This document shows positions 34,450 through 41,857 of a stretch of DNA of 64,000 bases, one piece after another. The notes below the pieces were generated by a model that was given only the letters and a program-made list of their open reading frames with translations, did no database searches and was not told where the DNA came from. The position numbers and the translations under genes were made by a program. The DNA is from Sphingobacterium sp. SGG-5 (GTDB lineage Bacteria > Bacteroidota > Bacteroidia > Sphingobacteriales > Sphingobacteriaceae), in assembly GCF_011043525.1 (NCBI RefSeq), contig NZ_JAAKGO010000004.1, forward strand, positions 186,001 to 250,000, read 5' to 3'. The stretch's first letter is position 1, and the number at the start of each line of letters is the position of its first letter.

Positions 34450-34477
34450 CGTCTATTAATATGGTCGTTCGTCTATT
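34450..34477. promoter_or_regulatory. candidate LytTR binding site (direct repeat)
   Basis: CGTCTATT occurs at 34450-34457 and 34470-34477, 20 bp apart start to start. It sits just upstream of the -33 box of the regulator promoter and about 75 bp before the first lipoprotein ATG. LytTR regulators usually bind two direct repeats about two helical turns apart. Confidence 0.5.
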
Positions 34478-34494
34478 TGGGCTTGTGTAGGTTG

Positions 34495-34511
34495 AAGGTT
34501 CTGAGAACCTT
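34495..34511. promoter_or_regulatory. perfect 7-bp inverted repeat upstream of the lipoprotein pair
   Basis: AAGGTTC-TGA-GAACCTT lies 39 bases before the ATG at 34550. It could be an operator or a leader hairpin. No good TAnnTTTG box is present near it. Confidence 0.35.
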
Positions 34512-34549
34512 TGTAGCAGACTTAGTTTATCACACAAAACCCATTTGTT

Positions 34550-35230
34550 ATGAAAACAATAAAAAAAAGTACCAACTATTGTTTCCTTTGTCTGCTTCTG
34601 CTTGGGATGGTAGCTCTTATGTCCTGCAGTAAAGACGATAATATACAACCCGAGGAAACGTTTGACATCAATAATCCGGAAGGATATTTTATTTATGCAA
34701 AACATTTCAATCCTGACGGCTCCTATCGTAACATTTACGTATATGAATTTATGCCCGGAAAACGACTAAATGAACGTAATGCAAACGGAGATAGAATTGA
34801 AACATACATTATACTCGACGATAATACCATTAATGTTGGGAATGGTGCCTTTTATTTATCTTTTAACGGCGATCTGGTAACGAGCAATATTGGTGGGATT
34901 GAAGATGGCACGCTAATCAAAGCGCCGGAAAGTAACCAAATGGCTGGTAAAACTTTTACAGGCACTTATTATAAAGCCGACGAGTCAGTACTTCATCACA
35001 ATTTCTTTTACAGTTTTGCCGCGGGCGGGAACACCGTAGATGCAGGACTAAACGTAGGTACCACACTGCGCACCGAAAACTATACACCCATTGGCAATTT
35101 TGCCGCACGGGCAGAGCTGGAAAATGGTGATGTCGAATTTATGGTGTTCGTAAACGGTAAGCTGGAGGTAACCTATAAAACAAAGGGTGGCGGTGCAGGT
35201 TGGTATCACGGCACATTTGAAAAACAATAA
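34550..35230 (+). CDS. lipoprotein of unknown function, first of a related pair
   Basis: I do not recognise the family. It is a 226-residue lipoprotein with a long signal peptide and lipobox LMSCSKDD (Cys about 26). The mature part is rich in predicted beta strands (GYFIYAKHF, NIYVYEFMPG, FYLSFNGDLVTSNIGG, KTFTGTYYKADES, VEFMVFVNGKLEVTYK). It shares architecture with the next gene: SCSKDD start, a strand with F-FNGD, an AGKTF/SGKTF motif and a C-terminal strand block. They are probably diverged tandem duplicates. The position divergent from a LytTR/TPR kinase operon suggests shared control. Confidence 0.7.
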   Translation: MKTIKKSTNYCFLCLLLLGMVALMSCSKDDNIQPEETFDINNPEGYFIYAKHFNPDGSYRNIYVYEFMPGKRLNERNANGDRIETYIILDDNTINVGNGAFYLSFNGDLVTSNIGGIEDGTLIKAPESNQMAGKTFTGTYYKADESVLHHNFFYSFAAGGNTVDAGLNVGTTLRTENYTPIGNFAARAELENGDVEFMVFVNGKLEVTYKTKGGGAGWYHGTFEKQ

Positions 35231-35251
35231 GACGATCATAAAACAAAGAAA

Positions 35252-35959
35252 ATGAAAACACAACTTTTATCATACAGCCTACTTGCCCTGCTTATGCTGG
35301 GTACAACAGGCCTTACGTCTTGCAGCAAAGACGATGACACTACACCGGAAGCGCCGGTAATGGCGGCGGATCTTTTGGATTACTATATCCCCATAGAAGC
35401 TATAAACACCGAGGGCAAAACAATTTACCGGCTTGTCTATTTTACAAAAGGTACCGGCACTATTATCAAGGCAACTTATGATGGGCCCGGTTTGAGACGA
35501 GGACAGGTGGTCACCGTGGATAAGAACATCTTTAATTTCGATTTCAATGGCGATGGTTATACAGTATATGAGTTCAGCTTCGCTAAAAACAGTGGCGGGG
35601 ATATCGTCCTGAAGAGCACGATTAATAAAGGCACGTCTACGCTACAGATAGTACATGCCGAACTGATAAAAAGCAGCGAAGCACCCGACTGGAGCGGAAA
35701 AACCTTTATGCGTGCTGTAGGACCTATGGGCTATTCTGAGTACTATAGTTTTTCGGTGGACAATAACTATACCGATGAAATCGGTAATAACCCTGCATAT
35801 TGGCCTTTATATGTACTGGGCAGCAATGTGGGCTTTAAAAGCAATAGTGATATACTGATGGGTATATTTGTACCTTCTTGGAAAGGAAATACCGAGATTA
35901 AAATGCTCCTGAGTAATACTACTATTGATGGTGTTGCAGAATACCAGTTATACGAATAA
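35252..35959 (+). CDS. lipoprotein of unknown function, second of a related pair
   Basis: This is a 235-residue predicted lipoprotein with lipobox LTSCSKDDD (Cys about 24). The mature beta-rich chain includes NFDFNGDGYTVYEFSFAKNSGG and SGKTFMRAVGPMGYSEYYSFSVDN. It starts 21 bases after the stop of its neighbour, so they are one transcript. The family is unknown to me. Similarity to the first gene is in architecture and short motifs rather than strong identity. It probably faces the periplasm or cell surface. Confidence 0.7.
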   Translation: MKTQLLSYSLLALLMLGTTGLTSCSKDDDTTPEAPVMAADLLDYYIPIEAINTEGKTIYRLVYFTKGTGTIIKATYDGPGLRRGQVVTVDKNIFNFDFNGDGYTVYEFSFAKNSGGDIVLKSTINKGTSTLQIVHAELIKSSEAPDWSGKTFMRAVGPMGYSEYYSFSVDNNYTDEIGNNPAYWPLYVLGSNVGFKSNSDILMGIFVPSWKGNTEIKMLLSNTTIDGVAEYQLYE

Positions 35960-36027
35960 TATCTGAGGGCACCTGAACATGGCAGGTTGGGGGCGCCAAT
36001 GGCAGCAATAACATAACACATTAAGTT

Positions 36028-36123
36028 ATGAAAGTAAAAATAGTCAATCGTGTAACTACGGTAATTGCCATTTTATGTTTACTCATTGGAGGAGTATTAT
36101 TAATACTGGCAGTGTGGCTATGA
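36028..36123 (+). CDS. possible 31-residue single-helix membrane peptide
   Basis: The ATG at 36028 opens MKVKIVNRVTTVIAILCLLI and ends ILAVWL. It has a positively charged start and a 20-residue hydrophobic helix, a typical small membrane peptide. It lies 68 bases after the lipoprotein pair on the same strand and before a long hairpin. It is too short to be sure it is translated. Confidence 0.35.
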   Translation: MKVKIVNRVTTVIAILCLLIGGVLLILAVWL

Positions 36124-36143
36124 ATCCTTCTGTCCGAACCTCG

Positions 36144-36193
36144 CTCCATACAAAAAATCCCTCATCTTTCGATGAAGGATTTTTTGTATGGAG
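36144..36193. terminator. long hairpin, likely bidirectional terminator
   Basis: Nearly perfect 23-bp arms (CTCCATACAAAAAATCC... and its complement) surround a TTTC loop. The inner 34 bases are identical, in reverse orientation, to the terminator after tRNA-Ser(GGA) at 5174-5209. Flanking A and T runs let it work on both strands. Confidence 0.65.
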
Positions 36194-36242
36194 AGTGGGA
36201 TTGCCTCCGTTACACTTCGGCGATCCCTAAGTGGGAAGGCTT

Positions 36243-36365
36243 CACCCAAAATGAAGCCATTCGCTGCGCTCATTCCTTTTTCTGTTTAATTGGCTCCGCT
36301 CAAGCGCGCTTGGTTCGCCTAATTAAACAGAAAAACCCGACTGACGTCGGGCTTCATTTTGGGTG
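36243..36365. repeat. nested inverted repeats between terminator and tRNA-Ser(GCT)
   Basis: The outer arms CACCCAAAATGAAGCC (36243-36258) and GGCTTCATTTTGGGTG (36350-36365) are perfect complements. Inside them TTTTTCTGTTTAATT (36277-36291) and AATTAAACAGAAAAA (36321-36335) are also perfect complements. The small CCCGAC/GTCGGG hairpin with a T run on the minus strand (about 36332-36351) is a good terminator for the tRNA. Confidence 0.7.
36332..36351 (-). terminator. terminator of tRNA-Ser(GCT)
   Basis: GCCCGAC-GTCA-GTCGGG followed by TTTTT on the minus strand, about 16 bases after the tRNA. Confidence 0.7.
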
Positions 36366-36366
36366 G

Positions 36367-36453
36367 CGGAGAGAGAGGGATTCGAACCCTCGGTACCGTT
36401 TCCAGTACGACAGTTTAGCAAACTGTTCCTTTCGGCCACTCAGGCACCTCTCC
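36367..36453 (-). tRNA. tRNA-Ser, anticodon GCT
   Basis: This is a class II tRNA of 87 bases. The acceptor stem is GGAGAGG/TCTCTCC, the anticodon stem-loop is ACAGT-TTGCTAA-ACTGT, and a long variable arm follows. The T arm is GAGGG-TTCGAAT-CCCTC and the discriminator is G. The genome encodes CCA directly after it (36364-36366). It reads AGC/AGU. Its acceptor and T arms are the same as those of the tRNA-Ser(GGA) at 5088. Confidence 0.95.
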
Positions 36454-36468
36454 GGTACTTGGACAGTG

Positions 36469-36499
36469 CAAACATAATGTAAAAAAATCAATCTGCAAA
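36469..36499 (-). promoter_or_regulatory. promoter of tRNA-Ser(GCT)
   Basis: TTTG (36496-36499), a 19-base spacer and TATGTTTG (36469-36476) on the minus strand form a textbook match to the Bacteroidota housekeeping promoter. Confidence 0.75.
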
Positions 36500-36555
36500 G
36501 TGTCCTGACCTATTTTTTTGCAAAATCATACCGCCCCATTTTAAGCGGTTGACTA

Positions 36556-38688
36556 TCAAGAATCTTTCTTTTTGTTGATGTCATATTCGATACGGACATG
36601 ATATATACTCATGAGCATTGTTTTGAATAATTCCGAAGCGCTACTGATATCTTTTAGTGTAATATTGGCTTTATCAAACTGTTTTTGCATCAATTTATGT
36701 TCAATAATTTTGTCTACGAGATTATTGATCGATTCCCGTGTAGGTTCTTTCAGCGATCTTGCCGCAGCTTCCACCGAATCGGCCATCATCAATACCGCCG
36801 TTTCCTTTGAAAAGGGGATAGGGCCGGGATAGCGGAATATCGTTTCATCTACGAGTTTATCCGGATTGTTTTTAACGAACTCATTGTAAAAATAATCTAC
36901 CCGCGTGGTACCGTGGTGGGTACGTATAAAATCGATGACAACATCCGGTAGCTGGTGGCGCTTTGCAATTTCTACACCTTTAATAACATGGGAAATAATA
37001 ATCTGTGCACTTTGTTCGGATGTGAGCTCCTCATGCGGATTGCTTCCTGTTTTCTGATTTTCGATAAAATAGAGCGGATTAATCATCTTTCCAATATCAT
37101 GATATAGTGCTCCAGCACGTACCAGTAAAGGATTACCCCCGATTTTGTATATAGCCGCTTCGGCCAAGTTAGCCACTTGTAGGGAGTGTTGGAATGTACC
37201 CGGTGCCTTTAAAGAGAGTTCCCTCAATAGCTTGGAATTACTATTGGTCAGTTCCATTAATGTCAGATCCGACACAATACCAAACAACTTTTCAAAAGCA
37301 TATATCAGTGGATATGCCAATAAGGTCAAGCCCACACTCACGATAAAAGGAGTAAGATCAGTGAGGTATATACTATGGAAGGATCCGTTTCGCGTTAGCA
37401 CTAAACCGACATATCCAATAATATAAGTCGCCAGAATGAGTATACTCGAAATCAAAAACTGTTCCCGTTTCACCATAGATTTTATGCTGTATATGGCGAC
37501 AAGTCCCGCAATAAACTGCAGGAATACAAAATCATAACTGTTGGGTACAAATAAGGCTGCAATCAAAACCATCAGCAGATGAATATTCAACGCCACCCGT
37601 GTATCAAAAAGAATGCGCAGAATGATAGGTACCCCACAATAAGGAATATAGTATAGGCTGGCTATTTTCATGTTGATGGCCCACGTCAGCACGCCCAACA
37701 TGGCCAAAATGACAATAAGGATAATGAATATCAGGCGATTGTTGTAGAAAATCTCTATCCGGAAGAAATAAAGGAAGACCATGAGCAAGGTCATCGTCAG
37801 CCCGATGATGAAGAATTGCCCGACTGTTACATATTTTTGGTTGCCGCTGATCTTACTTTCGTCCTCAAAGACCTTTTTTAGTGATTGTAATTTTTGATAG
37901 GTTTCGTTATTGACTATTTTGTCCTTTTCGGCGATAAGTTCACCCTTCTGCACCATACCTCTCGTCGAAGAAATGTTTGTGAGTGCGGTTTGCTCAATTT
38001 TATTGGTGAGACTCTCGTTATAGATGTAGTTAACGGTAATATAATTTTTTAATAATTCGGCCAGCCAGCTTTTTTTAGCTATACTGCGATCGCGTCGTAA
38101 ATTTTGTTGTACATAATCATGTGCGGTTTCGATAGTAAAGCAATCTACTGTGTTTTTTTGCTGCGCAACGTTGTCCGATAACAATGTAAAATTATAATTG
38201 GCTTGTGTTTCGTCTACTTTTTCCGGGTCCATGCCCTTATTTTGGTATCGATTTACCAGTGAGATGATTCCTCTATTATAGAGATACGTCAAGAGTTGTG
38301 TCCCCTTTTCTTTGTAATCTTCTATATCAATATTTGCGAGGGTATCCATCATACTGGATTGCCATTTCTCTGCCAGATCCGTCGTAAACTGGTCAATTTG
38401 TTCTTTGCTGATATGCGGTTGAAGATTGTATATAGGCTGTACTGTCTTCAGAATATGTTGTTTGTCTTTATCCAGCTCCTCTTTTGTTTTGAGTATGGCG
38501 AAATTGTAAGGAGAAATAAGATTCTCATGATTCCAAGCTTTTCCTTTTTGAAATTCGTATTCAAACCGCGGCTGCTTAGGTAGAAATATACAGATAAGCA
38601 ATACGGTTAATGCTACCATTCCATATTTCGCTATCGGCGAATGGCTTTGGAGCTTATTGTTGAGATAATTTATTTTCAGTTTCGCCAC
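36556..38688 (-). CDS. 7TM-HD family phosphohydrolase (PgpH-like)
   Basis: This is a 710-residue membrane protein with the 7TMR-HD arrangement. It has an N-terminal helix (about residues 20-37), a large extracytoplasmic 7TMR-HDED domain (about 40-275) and seven transmembrane helices (about 285-475). The cytoplasmic HD domain (about 495-660) carries SLQVANLAEAAIYKIG, LYHDIGKM and HHGTTRVDYFY. Related PgpH proteins of Firmicutes degrade cyclic di-AMP to pApA; that substrate is an inference here. HD metal ligands are present. It lies between tRNA-Ser(GCT) and a MITE-like element. Confidence 0.88.
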   Translation of the reverse strand: MAKLKINYLNNKLQSHSPIAKYGMVALTVLLICIFLPKQPRFEYEFQKGKAWNHENLISPYNFAILKTKEELDKDKQHILKTVQPIYNLQPHISKEQIDQFTTDLAEKWQSSMMDTLANIDIEDYKEKGTQLLTYLYNRGIISLVNRYQNKGMDPEKVDETQANYNFTLLSDNVAQQKNTVDCFTIETAHDYVQQNLRRDRSIAKKSWLAELLKNYITVNYIYNESLTNKIEQTALTNISSTRGMVQKGELIAEKDKIVNNETYQKLQSLKKVFEDESKISGNQKYVTVGQFFIIGLTMTLLMVFLYFFRIEIFYNNRLIFIILIVILAMLGVLTWAINMKIASLYYIPYCGVPIILRILFDTRVALNIHLLMVLIAALFVPNSYDFVFLQFIAGLVAIYSIKSMVKREQFLISSILILATYIIGYVGLVLTRNGSFHSIYLTDLTPFIVSVGLTLLAYPLIYAFEKLFGIVSDLTLMELTNSNSKLLRELSLKAPGTFQHSLQVANLAEAAIYKIGGNPLLVRAGALYHDIGKMINPLYFIENQKTGSNPHEELTSEQSAQIIISHVIKGVEIAKRHQLPDVVIDFIRTHHGTTRVDYFYNEFVKNNPDKLVDETIFRYPGPIPFSKETAVLMMADSVEAAARSLKEPTRESINNLVDKIIEHKLMQKQFDKANITLKDISSASELFKTMLMSIYHVRIEYDINKKKDS

Positions 38689-38713
38689 CGTTCTATTGCT
38701 TTAACATAATATT

Positions 38714-38880
38714 AAGAGGGTGTCTAAGAAGCATCGTTTCTCGTCATTTCGAACAAAGAGAGAAATCTATGGATAATTCGAATTAATTAATTTTCAACAA
38801 GTTGAAAAATTGCTTAACCATAGATTTCTCGTCGCTCCTCCTCGAAATGACGGTACAATTGACTTTTTAAACCGCCTCTG
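38714..38880. mobile_element. palindromic MITE-like element without coding capacity
   Basis: About 167 bp that fold on themselves. CGTCATTTCGA and GAGAAATCTATGG on the left (38742-38772) are complementary to CCATAGATTTCTC and TCGAAATGACG on the right (38818-38852). The ends AGAGGGTGT and ACCGCCTCT are imperfect terminal repeats. The CGTCATTTCGA...GAGAAATCT pattern is of a kind I associate with dispersed repeats in Bacteroidota genomes. No gene is inside. Confidence 0.6.
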
Positions 38881-38882
38881 AA

Positions 38883-38941
38883 CAAAATTAGATAAAATGC
38901 GCTGCATTCACGAAGAATACCAAGCATTTTATCTAATTTTG
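38883..38941. promoter_or_regulatory. 18-bp perfect inverted repeat carrying two -7 boxes upstream of rpe
   Basis: The arms 38883-38900 and 38924-38941 are perfect complements around a 23-base spacer. Each arm holds TTATCTAATTTTG, so a TAnnTTTG box faces outward on each strand: 38934-38941 toward rpe, 38883-38890 in the opposite direction. The left arm plus seven bases resembles the gpmI promoter (41699-41723) with two mismatches. Confidence 0.6.
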
Positions 38942-38965
38942 CATCATCAAACAAAAAAAGAAGTA

Positions 38966-39646
38966 ATGTCCCATTCAAAACATGTAATAGCTCCTTCGGT
39001 CCTTGCCGCGGATTTTGCAAATCTGAATAAAGATATACAGATGATTAATGAAAGTGAGGCGGATTGGTTTCATATTGACATCATGGATGGGATGTTTGTA
39101 CCTAATATTTCATTTGGTTTTCCTGTGATGCAAGCGATTTCCAGACACGCCAGAAAACCTTTGGATGTTCATTTGATGATTGTCGATCCAGATCGGTACC
39201 TGCAAACCTGTAAAGACAGTGGCGCAGAAATCATTACGGTGCATTATGAGGCTTGTACCCATCTCCATCGCACTTTGGCAGCTATTAAGGAGTTGGGATG
39301 TAAAGCCGGAGTGGCACTAAATCCACATACACCTACCCATTTGCTGAAAGATATTGTACAGGATATTGATTTGGTTTGTCTCATGTCAGTTAATCCCGGC
39401 TTCGGCGGACAAAAGTTTATTCAGCATACTTATCATAAGATTGCCGAATTGCGTGCTATGGCTGCGGGGATTAATGATGCCTTAATGATTGAAATCGATG
39501 GGGGAGTAACTTTAGAAAATGCGGGTAGGCTACTAAAAACCGGAGCAGATGTATTGGTTGCCGGTTCTTTTGTATTTAATTCGGCGACACCATTGGATAC
39601 CATAAAGGCATTGAAAGAAGTAGACCCTTCTCGTCAGGAAATATAG
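38966..39646 (+). CDS. rpe: ribulose-phosphate 3-epimerase
   Basis: This is a 226-residue TIM-barrel enzyme that interconverts ribulose-5-phosphate and xylulose-5-phosphate in the pentose phosphate pathway. It has the signature APSVLAADFANLNKDI, the metal site HIDIMDGMFVPNISFG, HLMIVDP, MSVNPGFGGQKF and EIDGGVT. A longer in-frame reading starts at 38897 but would begin inside the promoter repeat. The ATG at 38966 gives the normal length and lies about 21 bases after the predicted transcription start. Confidence 0.95.
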   Translation: MSHSKHVIAPSVLAADFANLNKDIQMINESEADWFHIDIMDGMFVPNISFGFPVMQAISRHARKPLDVHLMIVDPDRYLQTCKDSGAEIITVHYEACTHLHRTLAAIKELGCKAGVALNPHTPTHLLKDIVQDIDLVCLMSVNPGFGGQKFIQHTYHKIAELRAMAAGINDALMIEIDGGVTLENAGRLLKTGADVLVAGSFVFNSATPLDTIKALKEVDPSRQEI

Positions 39647-39648
39647 CA

Positions 39649-40173
39649 TTAGTTTAAGGAGCCCGCTATAGTATAGTGATTGGTTCCCAAAACCCATACA
39701 TCCTGTTGTTTTTCAATGCGATAACTTTCATTTTTCTTGTAATGAAGTTTCTCGGCCGTATCGTAGAGCAGGTTGTCTATCTTTCTTTGAATAGTAATTT
39801 CCAAGGGCTCATTTTGCTCATTATATTGAATACGCACCATCGAAATGTCCAGCTTAGGGTTATCTATACGGAATGTTACCGTCCTGCCGGAAGAATCTTT
39901 GTATATATATCCTGCATACACCGGTTTATTGATGTCTATTGATGCAAAAGCAGCAAGTTCTTTTTTCCAATCCACCCGAAGTGTTTTCGTTTCAGATACA
40001 TCGCCCTTGGAAACCGTTTTTACGACCGCCTTATCTACGGCAGAAAGGCGTTTAATCTCCCGTTGAAAGTAAGCCGGGAGGTCAAACTCTTTCTGCTCTT
40101 GCTTTGTATGTTGAGGTGCCGAAGTACAAGCAAATAGAAATATAGCGACAAAAAAATTAATCCACCAATACAT
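39649..40173 (-). CDS. small lipoprotein of unknown function overlapping gpmI
   Basis: This is a 174-residue predicted lipoprotein with signal peptide MYWWINFFVAIFLFAC (lipobox LFAC, Cys16). The mature part has a helical stretch (QKEFDLPAYFQREIKRLSAVDKAVVKTV) and then beta segments (KPVYAGYIYKDSSGRTVTFRID, SMVRIQYNEQNEPLEITIQRK). I do not recognise a family. Its start lies 17 bases inside the end of gpmI, so translation is coupled. The pairing is probably only positional. It converges on rpe with two bases between stops. Confidence 0.7.
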   Translation of the reverse strand: MYWWINFFVAIFLFACTSAPQHTKQEQKEFDLPAYFQREIKRLSAVDKAVVKTVSKGDVSETKTLRVDWKKELAAFASIDINKPVYAGYIYKDSSGRTVTFRIDNPKLDISMVRIQYNEQNEPLEITIQRKIDNLLYDTAEKLHYKKNESYRIEKQQDVWVLGTNHYTIAGSLN

Positions 40174-41695
40174 TTCCAGTCATTTCGCCAGGAATGGTTA
40201 AACCTAACAGCCTTAATATGGTAGGTGCTATATCGCCTAATTTCCCGTCATTGATATGCGTATAACTTTTATCGATCAGAATGCAAGGGACCAAATTCGT
40301 GGTATGTGCCGTATTTACAGAGCCATCACCATTGATCATATATTCCGAATTCCCATGATCAGCCAAGATGATAAAAGAATAACCATTGGCTAATCCAGTC
40401 TCTACCACTTTTTGTGTACATTGATCGACGGTCTCTACGGCTTTAACTACGGCTTCGAATACACCGGTATGTCCCACCATATCGGGATTGGCAAAATTAA
40501 GACAGATAAAATCCGGCTTCGCAGTTTCCATATCCTTACAGATCGCCTCTGTTATAATCTCTGCACTCATTTCAGGCTGTAAATCATACGTTGCCACTTT
40601 TGGCGAAGAGATAAGAATGCGACTTTCACCGGGGAATTCAGTCTCACGCCCCCCCGAGAAAAAGAACGTGACATGTGGATACTTTTCAGTCTCGGCGATC
40701 CTTACCTGACTTTTCCCCTGGGCAGCCAAAACCTCACCCAATGTATTGGTCAGGTTATCTTTTTGAAAAACAACCTTCACTTTTTTAAACGTGTCATCAT
40801 AGGCTGTCATGGTGACGTAATAGAGATCAAGCGCTTGCATGTCATAGTCCGGAAAATCCTGTTGCGTCAAAGCCATAGTAATCTCCCGCCCCCGATCCGT
40901 ACGGAAATTAAAACAAAAGACCACATCACCCTCTTGAATGGTTGCTAACGGTTTTCCGGTATTATCTACCATAACAATCGGTTTTACAAATTCGTCAGTC
41001 ACCCCCGAATCATACGACGCTTGAACCGACTGGATCAAATCCGTAGAAGGTGTTCCTACGCCTTTGGTCAATAAATCGTAAGTTACCTTTACCCTTTCCC
41101 AACGGTTATCTCTATCCATAGCATAGTATCGACCAACGGCCGAAGCTATTGTACCTACGGAGTGCTTCAGATGTTCTGTTAGCGAACGAATATACTGTAT
41201 TCCCCCGTTCGGGTCTGTGTCGCGCCCGTCAAGGAAAGCATGCACAAATACCTGTTCATTGGTGAGACCAGCGGCTTTACTGGCATCGCATAACGCTTTA
41301 AGATGATCGATATGCGCATGTACGCCACCATCGGAGAGGAGGCCAATAAAATGTACGTTCTTGTGGTTTGTCAAAGCATATTTAAAAGCGTCCTGAATAG
41401 TCTGATGCGTTTGGAACTGTCCTTCTTTAGCCGCCTTGTTAATACGCCCTAATTCCTGATAAACGACCCTTCCTGCACCCAGATTCATATGTCCCACTTC
41501 TGAATTACCCATTTGTCCTTCAGGCAATCCCACAGCCTCTCCCGAAGCTTCCAATTTGGAATTCGGATAAGTAGAAAGCAGATGGTTTAGAAAAGGAGTC
41601 TGCGCGGCAAATACCGCATTTGAATTGTCATTTTTACCGTACCCTAATCCATCCAGGATCAATAGGGCAACTTTGTTTTGATCTGTTTTATCCAC
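40157..41695 (-). CDS. gpmI: 2,3-bisphosphoglycerate-independent phosphoglycerate mutase
   Basis: This is a glycolytic enzyme of about 512 residues with two manganese ions, interconverting 3- and 2-phosphoglycerate. The phosphatase-like domain begins VALLILDGLGYG. The catalytic serine lies in PEGQMGNSEVGHMNLGAGRVVYQ, and later motifs are LDGRDTDPNGG, NFRTDRGREIT, NFANPDMVGHTG and ADHGNSE. The start is uncertain. A GTG at 41695 gives the expected N terminus but lies four bases after the -7 box, which would make the mRNA leaderless. The alternative ATG at 41743 adds a Cys-rich 16 residues. Confidence 0.93.
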   Translation of the reverse strand: MDKTDQNKVALLILDGLGYGKNDNSNAVFAAQTPFLNHLLSTYPNSKLEASGEAVGLPEGQMGNSEVGHMNLGAGRVVYQELGRINKAAKEGQFQTHQTIQDAFKYALTNHKNVHFIGLLSDGGVHAHIDHLKALCDASKAAGLTNEQVFVHAFLDGRDTDPNGGIQYIRSLTEHLKHSVGTIASAVGRYYAMDRDNRWERVKVTYDLLTKGVGTPSTDLIQSVQASYDSGVTDEFVKPIVMVDNTGKPLATIQEGDVVFCFNFRTDRGREITMALTQQDFPDYDMQALDLYYVTMTAYDDTFKKVKVVFQKDNLTNTLGEVLAAQGKSQVRIAETEKYPHVTFFFSGGRETEFPGESRILISSPKVATYDLQPEMSAEIITEAICKDMETAKPDFICLNFANPDMVGHTGVFEAVVKAVETVDQCTQKVVETGLANGYSFIILADHGNSEYMINGDGSVNTAHTTNLVPCILIDKSYTHINDGKLGDIAPTILRLLGLTIPGEMTGNVLVD

Positions 41696-41698
41696 ACA

Positions 41699-41728
41699 CA
41701 AATTTAGATAAAATACGCTGCATATACA
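41699..41728 (-). promoter_or_regulatory. promoter of gpmI
   Basis: On the minus strand TTG (about 41727-41729), a 20-base spacer and TAAATTTG (41699-41706) match the consensus, with TTATC directly before the -7 box. The predicted transcription start coincides with the GTG at 41695. Confidence 0.6.
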
Positions 41729-41857
41729 AGGCTTTCGGTGCACCCAGCACAGGAATATTGTAGGTGAAACAGCGTGCTATATTTTGAATAATGTGAACAT
41801 TCTGCTTTCAGAATAACATAATTTTCTTCATCTTAGCCTATTATTTCATGAGTAAAT

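Noticed and set aside
36172..36477. Plus-strand frame of 101 codons across the inverted repeats and tRNA-Ser(GCT)
   Set aside because: It reads through the antisense strand of a tRNA (giving RERDSNPRYRF-type peptides well known as false ORFs) and has no RBS or domain.
38897..38965. 23-residue N-terminal extension of Rpe
   Set aside because: It starts inside the upstream inverted repeat, before the predicted transcription start.
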